Source: an uncultured Gammaproteobacteria bacterium
Lineage (GTDB): Bacteria > Pseudomonadota > Gammaproteobacteria > Poriferisulfidales > GCA-002705445
Direction: 5' to 3'
NCBI GenBank assembly: GCA_913065025.1
Contig: CAJYAP010000013.1
Span: 1 to 32,251, forward strand
Length of the DNA stretch: 32,251 nucleotides
Below the pieces are notes generated by a model. That model made no database searches and was not told the DNA's origin. It saw only the letters and a list, made by a program, of their open reading frames with translations. Shown in pieces: positions 7,105 to 16,456 of this stretch; within the stretch, counting starts at the first letter, position 1, and each line of letters starts with the position of its first letter. The translations under genes were made by a program, and so were the position numbers.

Positions 7105-9168
7105 ATGAGTATTGACCTTTTAGATCTTAAAGGAGTAGGCGAAAAGGGACTTATAAAATTAAATAAAATAGGTGTTAGAACAGTTGAGGACTTATTATTT
7201 CATTTGCCAATAAGATACCAGGATAAAACCAAGCTATCTAAGATATCAGGTTTAGAAGAAGGTAATAAATATTTTGTTGAAGGAATTGTAGAAAAATCAA
7301 ATATTACTTTTTATAAAAAAAGAATGTTCTTAGTTAGAATATCTGACTCCACAGGATTTATACAATTGAGATTTTTTTATTTTAATAAAAGCCAAATGAA
7401 TAATTTTTCTGAAGGAAGAAAAGTTAGATGTTATGGGGAATTAAGATTAGCTAATAAAGTAAAAGAAATGATTCACCCTGAATGTGAATTTTTTGATCAA
7501 ACTGATATTCCTGAATTGGAGCAACATTTAACACCAATATATCCTATAACAGATGGCCTTCATCAATTTAGAATAAGAAACTTTATAAAACAATCTTTAT
7601 CCTTATTAAAGTCCAGAGAAATTTTTTTTCCAGAAATATTACCAAAAAAAATTTTAGAAAAATATAATCTCATAGATATAAATTCTGCGCTTTTGAATAT
7701 TCATAATCCCAATAAAAATATTAGTTATGAAGAAATTACGAGTTCTGATAACGAAAATAAAAAGAGATTAGTTTTTGAAGAGCTTTTGGCTCACCAGCTA
7801 ATATTTAAAAGAATAAGAGCTCTTAATAAAAGACTTTTATCTTTTGAGTTAAATGATAATGATAAGCCTATAAAAAAATTAATTAATAATCTTCCATTTA
7901 AGCCAACAAAATCACAATCAGAAGTAATGAAAGAAATTATTACTGATATGCAAGAAAAAACTCCAATGATGAGGCTAGTTCAAGGAGATGTTGGTTCTGG
8001 AAAAACCTTAGTTGCATTATTTGCGGCTTTACATGCTATTAGTAATGGTTATCAAGTTGCATTTATGGCACCAACAGAAATTCTTTCTGAACAACATTAT
8101 CAAAGTATAAAATTAATGCTTAAAGAATTTAATATTAATATTGCGCTTTTATATAGCGGTATAAGAGCTAAAGAAAAAGAAATGATTATAGAAGATATAA
8201 GATTGGGAAATATAGATTTGATTATAGGAACTCATGCGTTAATTCAGAATCAAATTAAATTCTTTAATTTAGCTTTGGTGATAATCGATGAACAACATAA
8301 ATTTGGGGTTCATCAAAGAATGACATTATCAACAAAAGGAAAAAAATCTTCTACTTATCCTCACCAACTGATTTTAACAGCCACACCTATTCCAAGAACA
8401 TTAGCAATGACTTTATATGGAAACTTAGATTATTCAGTTATAAATGAAATGCCTAGGGGTAGACAAGTCATCGATACTATAGCTTTACCAGAAGACAGAA
8501 GAAGTGAAATTATGAAAAGAATTATTATAAAATGTAAAGAAGGAGATCAAGTTTACTGGGTTTGCCCATTAATAAATGAATCAGAAGTACTTGAGTGTAA
8601 AGCAGCAATAAATACTTTTGAAGAATTAGACGCTGAGCTTAAAGATATTAACATTGGCTTGATTCATGGAAGAATGAAAATGTTAGAAAAAGAAAAAGTT
8701 ATGGGTGATTTTAGAAATAAGAAAATTGATCTTTTGGTTTCAACTACAATTATAGAAGTTGGCCTAGATGTTCCTAATGCCACAGTAATGATTATAGAGA
8801 ACTCAGAAAGAATGGGACTATCACAACTTCATCAATTAAGAGGAAGAGTAGGAAGAGGAAATAAAAAAAGTACCTGTATATTAATATATAAATCAGGGTT
8901 AAGTGAAATCGCAAGAAGTAGAATAGATATTTTAAGAAGATGCAATAATGGCTTTGATATTGCAAGGGAAGACTTGGATATAAGAGGTCCAGGAGAAATA
9001 TTAGGGAAAAAACAGAAAGGTGATATAAATTTTAAAATTGCAAATATAACTCGAGATTATAAATATATAAAAGATACTAAGGAGTGTGCAGAAAGTATTT
9101 CAAATAGAACCTCTGAAAAATTAGCAAAAAGATGGATAAATGAAGAAATAGAAATTGGAAAAGCATAA
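7105..9168 (+). CDS. recG: ATP-dependent DNA helicase RecG
   Basis: Branch-migration helicase that regresses stalled replication forks and processes Holliday junctions and R-loops. The 687 residues match the family. The N-terminal wedge/OB domain (about 1-200, beginning with the LKGVGEK helix-hairpin-helix) precedes helicase motifs: Walker A GDVGSGKT (294-301), motif II DEQH (395-398), TATPIPRT just after, and motif VI QLRGRVGRG in the second RecA-like domain. It ends with the usual TRG region. The gene ends 2 bases before the convergent hemD with no visible terminator between them. Confidence 0.97.
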   Translation: MSIDLLDLKGVGEKGLIKLNKIGVRTVEDLLFHLPIRYQDKTKLSKISGLEEGNKYFVEGIVEKSNITFYKKRMFLVRISDSTGFIQLRFFYFNKSQMNNFSEGRKVRCYGELRLANKVKEMIHPECEFFDQTDIPELEQHLTPIYPITDGLHQFRIRNFIKQSLSLLKSREIFFPEILPKKILEKYNLIDINSALLNIHNPNKNISYEEITSSDNENKKRLVFEELLAHQLIFKRIRALNKRLLSFELNDNDKPIKKLINNLPFKPTKSQSEVMKEIITDMQEKTPMMRLVQGDVGSGKTLVALFAALHAISNGYQVAFMAPTEILSEQHYQSIKLMLKEFNINIALLYSGIRAKEKEMIIEDIRLGNIDLIIGTHALIQNQIKFFNLALVIIDEQHKFGVHQRMTLSTKGKKSSTYPHQLILTATPIPRTLAMTLYGNLDYSVINEMPRGRQVIDTIALPEDRRSEIMKRIIIKCKEGDQVYWVCPLINESEVLECKAAINTFEELDAELKDINIGLIHGRMKMLEKEKVMGDFRNKKIDLLVSTTIIEVGLDVPNATVMIIENSERMGLSQLHQLRGRVGRGNKKSTCILIYKSGLSEIARSRIDILRRCNNGFDIAREDLDIRGPGEILGKKQKGDINFKIANITRDYKYIKDTKECAESISNRTSEKLAKRWINEEIEIGKA

Positions 9169-9170
9169 AT

Positions 9171-9893
9171 CTATAGTTCTAAGATAGTTTTTAACATTTC
9201 CTTGTTAGTAGGATTTATTGAGATAAGTACATTATTATGAGGAAATTCTTCTTTTATTTTCTTACTAATTCTTTCATTTCCTGAAATGAAAATAATATGT
9301 TTAGAAATTGTAAACTCTAAAATATTTTTTATTTTTATAAAGTTATTGAGTATTTCTATACTAGTTATGCAAACATGTGTGAAGTTTGGCATATTATCTA
9401 GAGTTAATTTATCAATATTTTCTGGTAAATATCTCCCATAGACATTTATGTCGTTAAGTACCGTATTATTTCTTGATAAATGTTTATGTAGATAGTTTCT
9501 TCCCTCTAAGCCTTTAATAATGACAATTTTTTTATTATTAATATTATTTTCTACAATTTCTTCTAAAAGAGATTCACTTGTAAAATTAAATTTTGGGACT
9601 ATGTCTACATTAATATTAAAAGTATTTAGTATTGTTTTTGTTGATTCTCCGATAGCAGCAATTTTTTTTCCATTAAAATTAATATCTTCCCAATTTTTCA
9701 TAAGTGATGTCACAGAGTTCTGACTTGTGAATATTACAAAATTTGATTTCTCAAAATTCTCTTCATCTTCTTTTTTGATTTGAATATTTTTTATTCGTAT
9801 TACAGGAAATATGGAGTTCTCAATATTTTTTTCCTTTAAAAGATATGAAAATTTCTTTGATTGTTCTATTTGTCTTGTTATTAATATATGCAT
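9171..9893 (-). CDS. hemD: Uroporphyrinogen-III synthase
   Basis: Cyclises hydroxymethylbilane with inversion of ring D to give uroporphyrinogen III, the branch point to heme, siroheme and cobalamin. The 240 residues fit the family, which is poorly conserved. Visible landmarks are ILITR at the start, FTSQNSV near residue 55, AIGESTK near residue 80 and ITSIE near residue 175. The call leans on these motifs plus its position directly after hemC (1 base between them), the normal hemCD pairing. The two genes form one leftward unit. Confidence 0.92.
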   Translation of the reverse strand: MHILITRQIEQSKKFSYLLKEKNIENSIFPVIRIKNIQIKKEDEENFEKSNFVIFTSQNSVTSLMKNWEDINFNGKKIAAIGESTKTILNTFNINVDIVPKFNFTSESLLEEIVENNINNKKIVIIKGLEGRNYLHKHLSRNNTVLNDINVYGRYLPENIDKLTLDNMPNFTHVCITSIEILNNFIKIKNILEFTISKHIIFISGNERISKKIKEEFPHNNVLISINPTNKEMLKTILEL

Positions 9894-9894
9894 A

Positions 9895-10818
9895 TTATAA
9901 TAATTCCCTAGCTCCTTTCTTCTCCAAACCTATTGCAACACTCAGACCGACTTTTTTTGATTCTTTTAATAAGCCTATTTCCTGATGGTAAATTTTTTTG
10001 CTACCATCAAATTTACCAACCATGGACGACACTATTATATTATCTCCATCTATTATTGCATTTGCTGCAATTGGTGAGCTACAGCTTGCGTTGAAAAATT
10101 TACTAACTTGACGTTCTGCGTCTACACATAAATCTGTATTTTTATGATTTAATTTAATCATTAAATTATTTACTATAGAATTATTTTTTCTTGATTCTAT
10201 ACCTATAGCGCCTTGACCTATTGCTGGAACCCACACATTTTTATTTAAATATTCAGTAATTTTATTTTGTAATCCAAGCCTTTTTAATCCTGCAGCAGCT
10301 AAGATTATTCCATTTACTTCGTTGTTAAAGACTTTATTAATTCTCGTATCTACATTTCCTCTCATATCTATAATATTAATATTTGGGTAATCGTGTTTTA
10401 AATTACATATTCTTCTAACACTAGATGTTCCTATTGAAGCACCATCTTTGAAATCTGATAAGGAATTATATTCTTTAGAAATTAATACATCTCTAGAATC
10501 CTCTCTCTCTAAAACTGCACTTATCATTAAGTCGTCGTGAAGCATTGCAGGCATATCTTTCATAGAATGCACCGCTATATCACAATTACTATCTAGCAAG
10601 GATTGCTCAAGCTCTTTTAAAAACAATGATTTTCCGCCAATGTCATATAGTGGCTTATCTAAAATTTTATCGCCTGAAGTGGTTATTTTAACTAATTCAA
10701 TATGTATCGAATTATCAATATTCTTGAGCAATTCGCTAACTTTTCTTGCTTGCCACAATGCTAAAGGGCTTTTTCTAGTTGCAATTCTTATAATTTTTGG
10801 CATTAAACTTTCGTTCAT
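9895..10818 (-). CDS. hemC: Porphobilinogen deaminase (hydroxymethylbilane synthase)
   Basis: Joins four porphobilinogen molecules into hydroxymethylbilane. Landmarks are IRIATRKSPLALWQA at the N-terminus, AVHSMKDMP (active-site Asp loop), RRICNL, and NASCSSPIA, whose Cys carries the dipyrromethane cofactor. From the ATG at 10818 the protein has 307 residues and the Cys is 246. A second ATG five codons later (10803) gives a protein aligned better with E. coli HemC (Cys 241 against 242), so the true start is uncertain; neither has a strong ribosome-binding site. It is transcribed divergently from argH with only 52 bases between them. Confidence 0.96.
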   Translation of the reverse strand: MNESLMPKIIRIATRKSPLALWQARKVSELLKNIDNSIHIELVKITTSGDKILDKPLYDIGGKSLFLKELEQSLLDSNCDIAVHSMKDMPAMLHDDLMISAVLEREDSRDVLISKEYNSLSDFKDGASIGTSSVRRICNLKHDYPNINIIDMRGNVDTRINKVFNNEVNGIILAAAGLKRLGLQNKITEYLNKNVWVPAIGQGAIGIESRKNNSIVNNLMIKLNHKNTDLCVDAERQVSKFFNASCSSPIAANAIIDGDNIIVSSMVGKFDGSKKIYHQEIGLLKESKKVGLSVAIGLEKKGARELL

Positions 10819-10870
10819 ATTGTAAACTTAATGTTATACTGATTGTAATTATAATAGATAGTATTTCACA
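10819..10870. promoter_or_regulatory. hemC/argH divergent promoter gap
   Basis: Only 52 bases separate the two starts, so both promoters must sit here or inside the neighbouring genes. On the plus strand TATAAT is at 10850-10855, which would leave an argH leader of under 10 bases. On the minus strand GTATAACAT (around 10833-10841) could be a -10 for hemC. Neither has a clear -35. Confidence 0.3.
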
Positions 10871-12271
10871 ATGACAAAGAATACAAAAAAACCTTGGCAG
10901 GGAAGATTTTCTGGGGAAACAGACAAGTTTGTTGAAAGCTTTACATCTTCAATTGCCTTTGATAATAGACTTTATGAGTACGATATTCAGGGGTCAGTTG
11001 CGCATTCTAAAATGTTAAATTCTATAGGTATATTAAGTGATATTGAGCTTAAAGAAATTCTTACTGCTTTAGAAAAGGTTAAAGAAAAAATTGAAAGTGG
11101 AAAAGTTTCTTGGAGAGATTCATTGGAAGATATTCATATGCACATTGAGCATGAACTTATAGAAATGATAGGAGATACTGCAAAAAAGATCCATACTGGC
11201 AGATCAAGAAATGACCAAGTGGCTACAGATATAAGATTATACGTAAGAAATGAAATTATAAATGTACATGAAAATATTGTTGTTTTACAGAAAACTCTTA
11301 TCAAATTAGCAGAGAAATACTCAAAAAGTATTATCCCAGGATTTACTCATTTGCAAGTAGCGCAACCAGTAACTTTTGGTTTTATTATGATGGCTTGGTT
11401 CTTTATGCTTGAAAGAGATAAGTCTAGATTTATAGATAGTTATAAAAGAGTAAATATTTCTCCACTTGGCGCAGGTGCATTATCTGGGTCATCACATAAG
11501 CTTGATAGAGAATATGTTGCAAAATTGCTTGATTTCGATGGCATCACTAGCAATTCTTTAGATAGCGTAAGTGATAGAGATTTTATTATAGAATTCATTA
11601 GTAATTCATCTTTATTAATGTCCCACCTATCTAGATTTTCAGAAGAAATTATAATCTGGGCTTCTACAATGTATAACTTTGTAGATCTCGACGACAAAGT
11701 GTGCACAGGATCTTCAATAATGCCACAGAAAAAAAATCCAGATGTTCTTGAATTAATAAGAGGAAAAACTGGAACTGTGTATGGACAGCTAATGAATATT
11801 TTAACAATTATGAAAGCTCAACCATTTGCATACAACAGAGATAATCAGGAAGATAAACCTGCGTTATTTAATTGTGTTGATACAGTAATGATTAGTGTTC
11901 AAGCAATGAACATCTGTCTTGAGAACTTAAAATTAAATGAGAAAGTTGCAAAATTTTCAGCTAAAAAGGGATACTCAACAGCAACAGATTTTGCAGACTA
12001 TTTAGTCAAAAAAGAAATTCCATTTAGAGATGCGCATGAAATTGTAGGCAAAGTTGTTGCTCACGCTGTAAGCAAAAAACAAGATTTAGATGAGCTATCT
12101 ATCGAGGATTTCAAGTCAGTATCATCAGTTATTGAAGAGGATATATTTGATTTTTTAAATATCGAGGGATCAGTTAGAAGTAAGAAAACATCTGGTGGAA
12201 CTTCGTATGAAGAAGTTAATAAGCAAATAGAAAAAGCAAAAAATATTATTAAGGAATATGAAAAAAATTAA
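10871..12271 (+). CDS. argH: Argininosuccinate lyase
   Basis: Last step of arginine synthesis: splits argininosuccinate to arginine and fumarate. The 466 residues fit the family. The N-terminus WQGRFSGETD, the segment HTGRSRNDQVATD (about 108-120), and the fumarase-superfamily signature GSSIMPQKKNPD starting at residue 280 (containing the catalytic Ser) are all present. It heads a long rightward run; its 3' end overlaps the start of the small lipoprotein gene lptM by 14 bases. Confidence 0.97.
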   Translation: MTKNTKKPWQGRFSGETDKFVESFTSSIAFDNRLYEYDIQGSVAHSKMLNSIGILSDIELKEILTALEKVKEKIESGKVSWRDSLEDIHMHIEHELIEMIGDTAKKIHTGRSRNDQVATDIRLYVRNEIINVHENIVVLQKTLIKLAEKYSKSIIPGFTHLQVAQPVTFGFIMMAWFFMLERDKSRFIDSYKRVNISPLGAGALSGSSHKLDREYVAKLLDFDGITSNSLDSVSDRDFIIEFISNSSLLMSHLSRFSEEIIIWASTMYNFVDLDDKVCTGSSIMPQKKNPDVLELIRGKTGTVYGQLMNILTIMKAQPFAYNRDNQEDKPALFNCVDTVMISVQAMNICLENLKLNEKVAKFSAKKGYSTATDFADYLVKKEIPFRDAHEIVGKVVAHAVSKKQDLDELSIEDFKSVSSVIEEDIFDFLNIEGSVRSKKTSGGTSYEEVNKQIEKAKNIIKEYEKN

Positions 12272-12398
12272 CCAATCATTACGTACTTTGCTTTATACGG
12301 TTTTTTTAATTTTAATACAGGGCTGTGGACAGACTGGGGATTTATATTTACCGGAAGAAACGAATAACATAGTTGAAGTAAATGAATATAAAGCATAG
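12258..12398 (+). CDS. lptM: Small outer-membrane lipoprotein LptM (YifL family)
   Basis: A 46-residue lipoprotein overlapping the end of argH by 14 bases and the start of lysA by 17 bases in other frames. It starts MKKINQSL, has one hydrophobic segment, and carries a lipobox ending QGC at Cys23. This is followed by GQTGDLYLP, which matches the GCGLKGPLYFP core of E. coli LptM/YifL. In E. coli this protein binds LptD and assists maturation of the lipopolysaccharide translocon. Its place between argH and lysA agrees with the common lptM-lysA-dapF order. The region after the core is short and acidic, so the protein is smaller than the 67-residue E. coli one. It is easily missed by length cut-offs. 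Confidence 0.88.
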   Translation: MKKINQSLRTLLYTVFLILIQGCGQTGDLYLPEETNNIVEVNEYKA

Positions 12399-13629
12399 AA
12401 ATGGAATATATACTATTGATAGTATATCTGTAAAAGAGATAGCTGAAAAATTTGGAACTCCTTGTTTTGTTTACTCTGACTTATCAATATCTAGGAATTT
12501 TGAAGAAATAAGAGATGTATTTAGTGATGATAAAAAAAGTATTTATTATTCTGTAAAAGCAAATTCAAGTTTAAGTATTCTAAAATTATTATCAAGCCTA
12601 GGCTCAGGTTTTGATATTGTCTCAATGGGAGAGTTAGATAGGGTTATAAAAATAGGAGCGGACCCTAAGAAAATTGTTTACTCAGGTGTTGGAAAATCGG
12701 AAAAAGATATAAAAAGATCAATTGAGCTAGGTATATATTGTATTAATGTTGAGTCATTTTCAGAGCTAGAAAGAATAAAAAAGATAGCATCAGAGCTAAA
12801 AATTAAAGCACCAGTTGCTATAAGAGTAAATCCTAATATTGATCCAGGTTCACATGAATATATTTCTACTGGCTTAGAGTCAACTAAATTTGGTATAAAT
12901 TTAAAAAATATGATGGATGCTTTTATATATGCTGACGAAGCAGAATATATAGATCTAATTGGCATTGATTATCACATTGGATCTCAGATTGAAACACTTG
13001 ATCCATTCATAGAAGCAGTTAGTTCAGTAGCAAAAATTATAAAAGAATTAAAAAAGAAAGATATCAATTTAGAATTAATTGATATGGGCGGAGGACTTGG
13101 AATTGATTACGAGGGTAATAAAGTTCCATCAATGAAAGAATATGGAAATGCTTTAATTAAAGCAATAAAAGATAATAATTTAGAAGAATATAAAATCATA
13201 TTAGAACTAGGAAGAAGTATTGTTGGTAATGCGGGGTATTTGTTAACAAAAGTTGAATATATTAAAAGAGATAGTGAAAAGAATTATGTAATAGTGGACG
13301 CTGGGATGGATAATTTGATAAGACCGGCATTATACGGGGCCTGGCATAATATAATATGTGCCAGCATAGATAGTAATGAAGAAATATTGTGTGATGTAGT
13401 AGGCCCAGTCTGTGAATGTGCAGATTTTCTGGGTAAAGATAGAAAATTATCAGTTAGTCAGGATGATATTCTAATAATAACTTCTTGTGGAGCTTATGCA
13501 TCATCAATGGCAAGTAATTATAATTCTAGGCCAAAACCTCCAGAAGTCATGATTAAAAATAGTGAAGTTAAACTTATAAGTAATAAAGAAAGTATAGAAG
13601 ATTTATTTTCAAGAGAAATAATTATTTAA
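12382..13629 (+). CDS. lysA: Diaminopimelate decarboxylase
   Basis: PLP enzyme that decarboxylates meso-diaminopimelate to lysine. The 415 residues match the family. The PLP lysine is K59 in SVKANSS; HIGSQ (about residue 199), the glycine loop GGGLGI (about 239) and ELGRS (about 276) form the phosphate and substrate site. The second-subunit motif GPVCECADF replaces the common GPVCESSD form, and GAYASSMASNYNSR closes the active site. The start at 12382 lies inside lptM. dapF follows 5 bases later, so two DAP-pathway enzymes are co-transcribed, though in opposite logical order (epimerase supplies the decarboxylase). Confidence 0.96.
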   Translation: MNIKHRNGIYTIDSISVKEIAEKFGTPCFVYSDLSISRNFEEIRDVFSDDKKSIYYSVKANSSLSILKLLSSLGSGFDIVSMGELDRVIKIGADPKKIVYSGVGKSEKDIKRSIELGIYCINVESFSELERIKKIASELKIKAPVAIRVNPNIDPGSHEYISTGLESTKFGINLKNMMDAFIYADEAEYIDLIGIDYHIGSQIETLDPFIEAVSSVAKIIKELKKKDINLELIDMGGGLGIDYEGNKVPSMKEYGNALIKAIKDNNLEEYKIILELGRSIVGNAGYLLTKVEYIKRDSEKNYVIVDAGMDNLIRPALYGAWHNIICASIDSNEEILCDVVGPVCECADFLGKDRKLSVSQDDILIITSCGAYASSMASNYNSRPKPPEVMIKNSEVKLISNKESIEDLFSREIII

Positions 13630-13634
13630 ATATT

Positions 13635-14456
13635 ATGAAAAATATAAATTTTACAAAAATGCAGAGCCTTGGTAATGATTTTGTAATTATTGACCAATTA
13701 AAATCCACTTATAAAATTAGTAAAAAAGAAATTAAAAGAATTTCTGATAGAAACTATGGAATTGGCTGCGATCAATTATTAATAATTGAAAGATCTAATA
13801 AGAAAGAAATTGCCTTTAAATATAAAATATATAATAAAGATGGAAGCGAGTCTGGTCAGTGTGGTAATGGGGCAAAATGTGTAGCAAGATATTATTTTGA
13901 TAAATATTGTAAAAATAAAATAGAGATAAATATTGAAACTAAAACCAGAAAAATGATTCTGCATCAGAAAAAAGATAAAAGTATTATTGTGGATATGGGT
14001 GTACCAAATTTTAAGCCAAAAGAATTTATTTCAAAAAAAACAGCTTTTATCTACTCAGCTAAAAAGTATTTTTTCAATTGTATATCTATAGGAAACCCTC
14101 ACGCTGTGTTTCATATAAATAATATTAGCAAAATTGATTTAGAAGATTTTGCCAATACATTTAATAAGAAAAAATATTTTAAAAACGGCGCTAATATTAG
14201 TATTGTAGAAAATATAAACAAGAATAACTGGAGGGCGCGTATTTACGAAAGAGGTTCAAGTGAAACAATGGCATGTGGTTCAGCAGCATGTGCGATATCC
14301 GCTTCCCTCAAAGCACTTAAAGGGACCATTCTAGCTATTAATTATGTACACATGCATGGTGGCAAAGCTCAAGTAAAATGGTCTGGCAATCAATGTGATA
14401 GTATTTATTTAATAGGGAAAGCTGAATATGTATTTACAGGAAACTACATATTGTAA
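13635..14456 (+). CDS. dapF: Diaminopimelate epimerase
   Basis: Interconverts LL- and meso-diaminopimelate for lysine and peptidoglycan. The 273 residues fit the family. The two catalytic cysteines are C76 in GQCGNGAKC and C214 in MACGSAAC; the N-terminal MQSLGNDFVIID and the IGNPHAVF segment are also typical. AKC stands where most homologues have ARC or FRC, a mild change. The gene is tightly packed between lysA (5 bases) and the DUF484 gene (6 bases). Confidence 0.96.
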   Translation: MKNINFTKMQSLGNDFVIIDQLKSTYKISKKEIKRISDRNYGIGCDQLLIIERSNKKEIAFKYKIYNKDGSESGQCGNGAKCVARYYFDKYCKNKIEINIETKTRKMILHQKKDKSIIVDMGVPNFKPKEFISKKTAFIYSAKKYFFNCISIGNPHAVFHINNISKIDLEDFANTFNKKKYFKNGANISIVENINKNNWRARIYERGSSETMACGSAACAISASLKALKGTILAINYVHMHGGKAQVKWSGNQCDSIYLIGKAEYVFTGNYIL

Positions 14457-14462
14457 AATTTT

Positions 14463-15158
14463 ATGACACTAAGAAATAAAAATAAGACAACTAAGAAGCA
14501 ACTAAAAAAAGAAGATGTATTACATTATTTGTCTGAAAACCCCAACTTTATTAGTGACAATATTGATTTGTTTAATAAAATATTTTCATTAAATAGAAAT
14601 AATGGAAATATTATATCTTTCGAAGATATTAGAATAAAATCTCTCATAAAAGAAAATAATGAAATTAAGAAAAAGATAAAAGAAATAGTAGAGTCTGCAA
14701 AAAACAACAAAAAAATACAAGAGAAGCTATCAAAGTTTTCAAATGAAGTAATATCTTTTAGAAAAATTAATCTTTTAGTTGATTATATAGAAGATTTTAT
14801 TGATAAAGAATTCTCTTCGGTAGAGATTAAATTTAATTTAATTAAATTTAATGGGTTTTCGGATTTAGATAACAGTTATTTTACCTCAGATAAGAATTTC
14901 CTAAGTTTAATAAATAATACTTTTATTGAAAAAAAACCATTTTTAATTTCAATAGATTCAATTGAAAAGTATTCATTAGGAAAATACATTAAGAAAAAAG
15001 ACTCTGTTGTTGTGTGCCCACTTGGAATTGAATATCCAATTGGAGTAATATTTGTAAAATATAAGAGTGAGATGATGGGTTTAGATCTTCAATTTGATTT
15101 GCTTAATTCATTAGCAGAGACAATATCTTATTCACTGGAACAATATATACAGAAATAA
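14463..15158 (+). CDS. DUF484 family protein
   Basis: A GAF-like domain protein of unknown function found between dapF and xerC across Gammaproteobacteria. The 231 residues show the family opening VLHYLSENPNFISDN (about 19-33), a lysine-rich helical, probably coiled-coil segment (about 60-110), and a GAF-like C-terminal half ending in the conserved LAETISYSLEQY. No catalytic residues can be assigned. The stop overlaps the xerC start by one base (TAATG), so translation is probably coupled. Its position is the main support for the call. Confidence 0.85.
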   Translation: MTLRNKNKTTKKQLKKEDVLHYLSENPNFISDNIDLFNKIFSLNRNNGNIISFEDIRIKSLIKENNEIKKKIKEIVESAKNNKKIQEKLSKFSNEVISFRKINLLVDYIEDFIDKEFSSVEIKFNLIKFNGFSDLDNSYFTSDKNFLSLINNTFIEKKPFLISIDSIEKYSLGKYIKKKDSVVVCPLGIEYPIGVIFVKYKSEMMGLDLQFDLLNSLAETISYSLEQYIQK

Positions 15159-16093
15159 TGCATGATAATAAATTAATATTTTTGCTAAAAGATTACATTT
15201 TTCATATAGAGAAAGTTATAAATTATTCACCGAATACAGTTTCCTCGTATAAAAGAGATATAAATTCTTTTATTAATTTTTGCAAAAAAATAGAAGTAGA
15301 TAATGTTTCTAATATTGATGAGAAAATTATAAGAGAATTTGTTTCTCATCTTCATAGAAACTCTATTAGTCCAAAATCCATAAAAAGATTTTTATCTAGT
15401 TTAAGAGGTTTTTTTAATTTTCTTTTGAAGAAAAAAATTATAAAAAAAAATTTTGCGGAAGGTGTCAGGTCACCAAAAGCCGATAAAAACTTACCAGAAA
15501 TTCTGCAACATTCTGACATTAATTTATTAGCTAATTCTGAAACTAAGAATGATAGCTACTATAAGAATAAAGATTTGTTAGCTAGAGACACTGCTATTTT
15601 TGAACTTTTTTACTCTTCTGGACTTAGATTAAGTGAACTTGCAGACATACAATTAAAAGATATCAACTTTAATGAATCATTGTTGCGAATAACAGGAAAA
15701 GGTAATAAGACAAGAGTAGTTCCAATCGGTACAAAAGCTATCTCAGCGGTAAATTTATGGATAAAAATCAGAAAGAAATATATTAATGAAGTATGTAATT
15801 TTTTGTTTACAAGTCTAAAAGGAAGTAAGATGTCTCCAAGAAATATACAGTTAAGAATGAATATTTTAGCTAAAGCATCAGGTGTAGAGCAAAGATTATA
15901 TCCTCATAAATTAAGACATACTGTAGCTACTCATCTACTTGAATCCTCAGGCAATATAAGAGCAGTACAGGAATTTTTAGGTCACGAAAATATTAGTACG
16001 ACACAAATATATACGCATTTGGATAACCAGTATCTAATGACGGTTTATGATAAAGTACACCCAAGGTCAAAGAAAATTATAAAAAAGGAATAG
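15158..16093 (+). CDS. xerC: Tyrosine recombinase XerC
   Basis: Works with XerD at dif to resolve chromosome dimers. The 311 residues have the N-terminal SAM-like core-binding domain (about 5-100, with YSPNTVSSYKRDI) and the full catalytic set: R157 in SGLRLSE, K181 in GKGNKTR, H250 and R253 in HKLRH, H276 in GHENIS and nucleophile Y285 in QIYTH. The dapF-DUF484-xerC order identifies it as XerC rather than XerD or a phage integrase. The DUF971 gene starts 3 bases later. Confidence 0.95.
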   Translation: MHDNKLIFLLKDYIFHIEKVINYSPNTVSSYKRDINSFINFCKKIEVDNVSNIDEKIIREFVSHLHRNSISPKSIKRFLSSLRGFFNFLLKKKIIKKNFAEGVRSPKADKNLPEILQHSDINLLANSETKNDSYYKNKDLLARDTAIFELFYSSGLRLSELADIQLKDINFNESLLRITGKGNKTRVVPIGTKAISAVNLWIKIRKKYINEVCNFLFTSLKGSKMSPRNIQLRMNILAKASGVEQRLYPHKLRHTVATHLLESSGNIRAVQEFLGHENISTTQIYTHLDNQYLMTVYDKVHPRSKKIIKKE

Positions 16094-16096
16094 TTT

Positions 16097-16456
16097 ATGG
16101 CTACAAAAATACCAATAGAAATTAACCTTCATCAACAGTCAGCTTATCTTACATTAAAATATGAAGAGCAATCTTTTGACTTAGCGGCTGAATATTTAAG
16201 AGTTCATTCCCCATCAGCAGAAGTTATGGGACATGGGCCTGGCCAAGAAAAATTGCAAGTTGGTAAAGAAAACGTATCTATACAAAATATTGTACCCGTG
16301 GGCAACTACGCAATACAAATTATATATGATGATGGGCATGATACAGGTATATATTCTTGGGAATACTTATACGAGCTAGGATGTGGATACGCAGATAAAT
16401 GGAATAGTTATCTGCAGAGATTAAAGGAAGCGGGATATGAGCGAGTCAAACAATAA
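16097..16456 (+). CDS. DUF971 domain protein
   Basis: Small protein of unclear function, often labelled gamma-butyrobetaine hydroxylase-like N-terminal domain. The 119 residues contain the family elements EYLRVHSPSAEV (about 32-43), VGNYAIQIIYDDGHDTGIYSW (about 75-95) and the ending YLYELG. It has no hydroxylase domain, so the enzyme-based name should not be read as function. In Pseudomonas-like genomes a homologue stands next to ubiE, as here. Its 3' end overlaps ubiE by 20 bases, suggesting translational coupling. Confidence 0.85.
   Translation: MATKIPIEINLHQQSAYLTLKYEEQSFDLAAEYLRVHSPSAEVMGHGPGQEKLQVGKENVSIQNIVPVGNYAIQIIYDDGHDTGIYSWEYLYELGCGYADKWNSYLQRLKEAGYERVKQ

Noticed and set aside
15158-16093. 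Phage-type integrase as a sign of a mobile element
   Set aside because: Full XerC motifs and the dapF-DUF484-xerC order show the chromosomal recombinase; no attachment site or phage genes are nearby.
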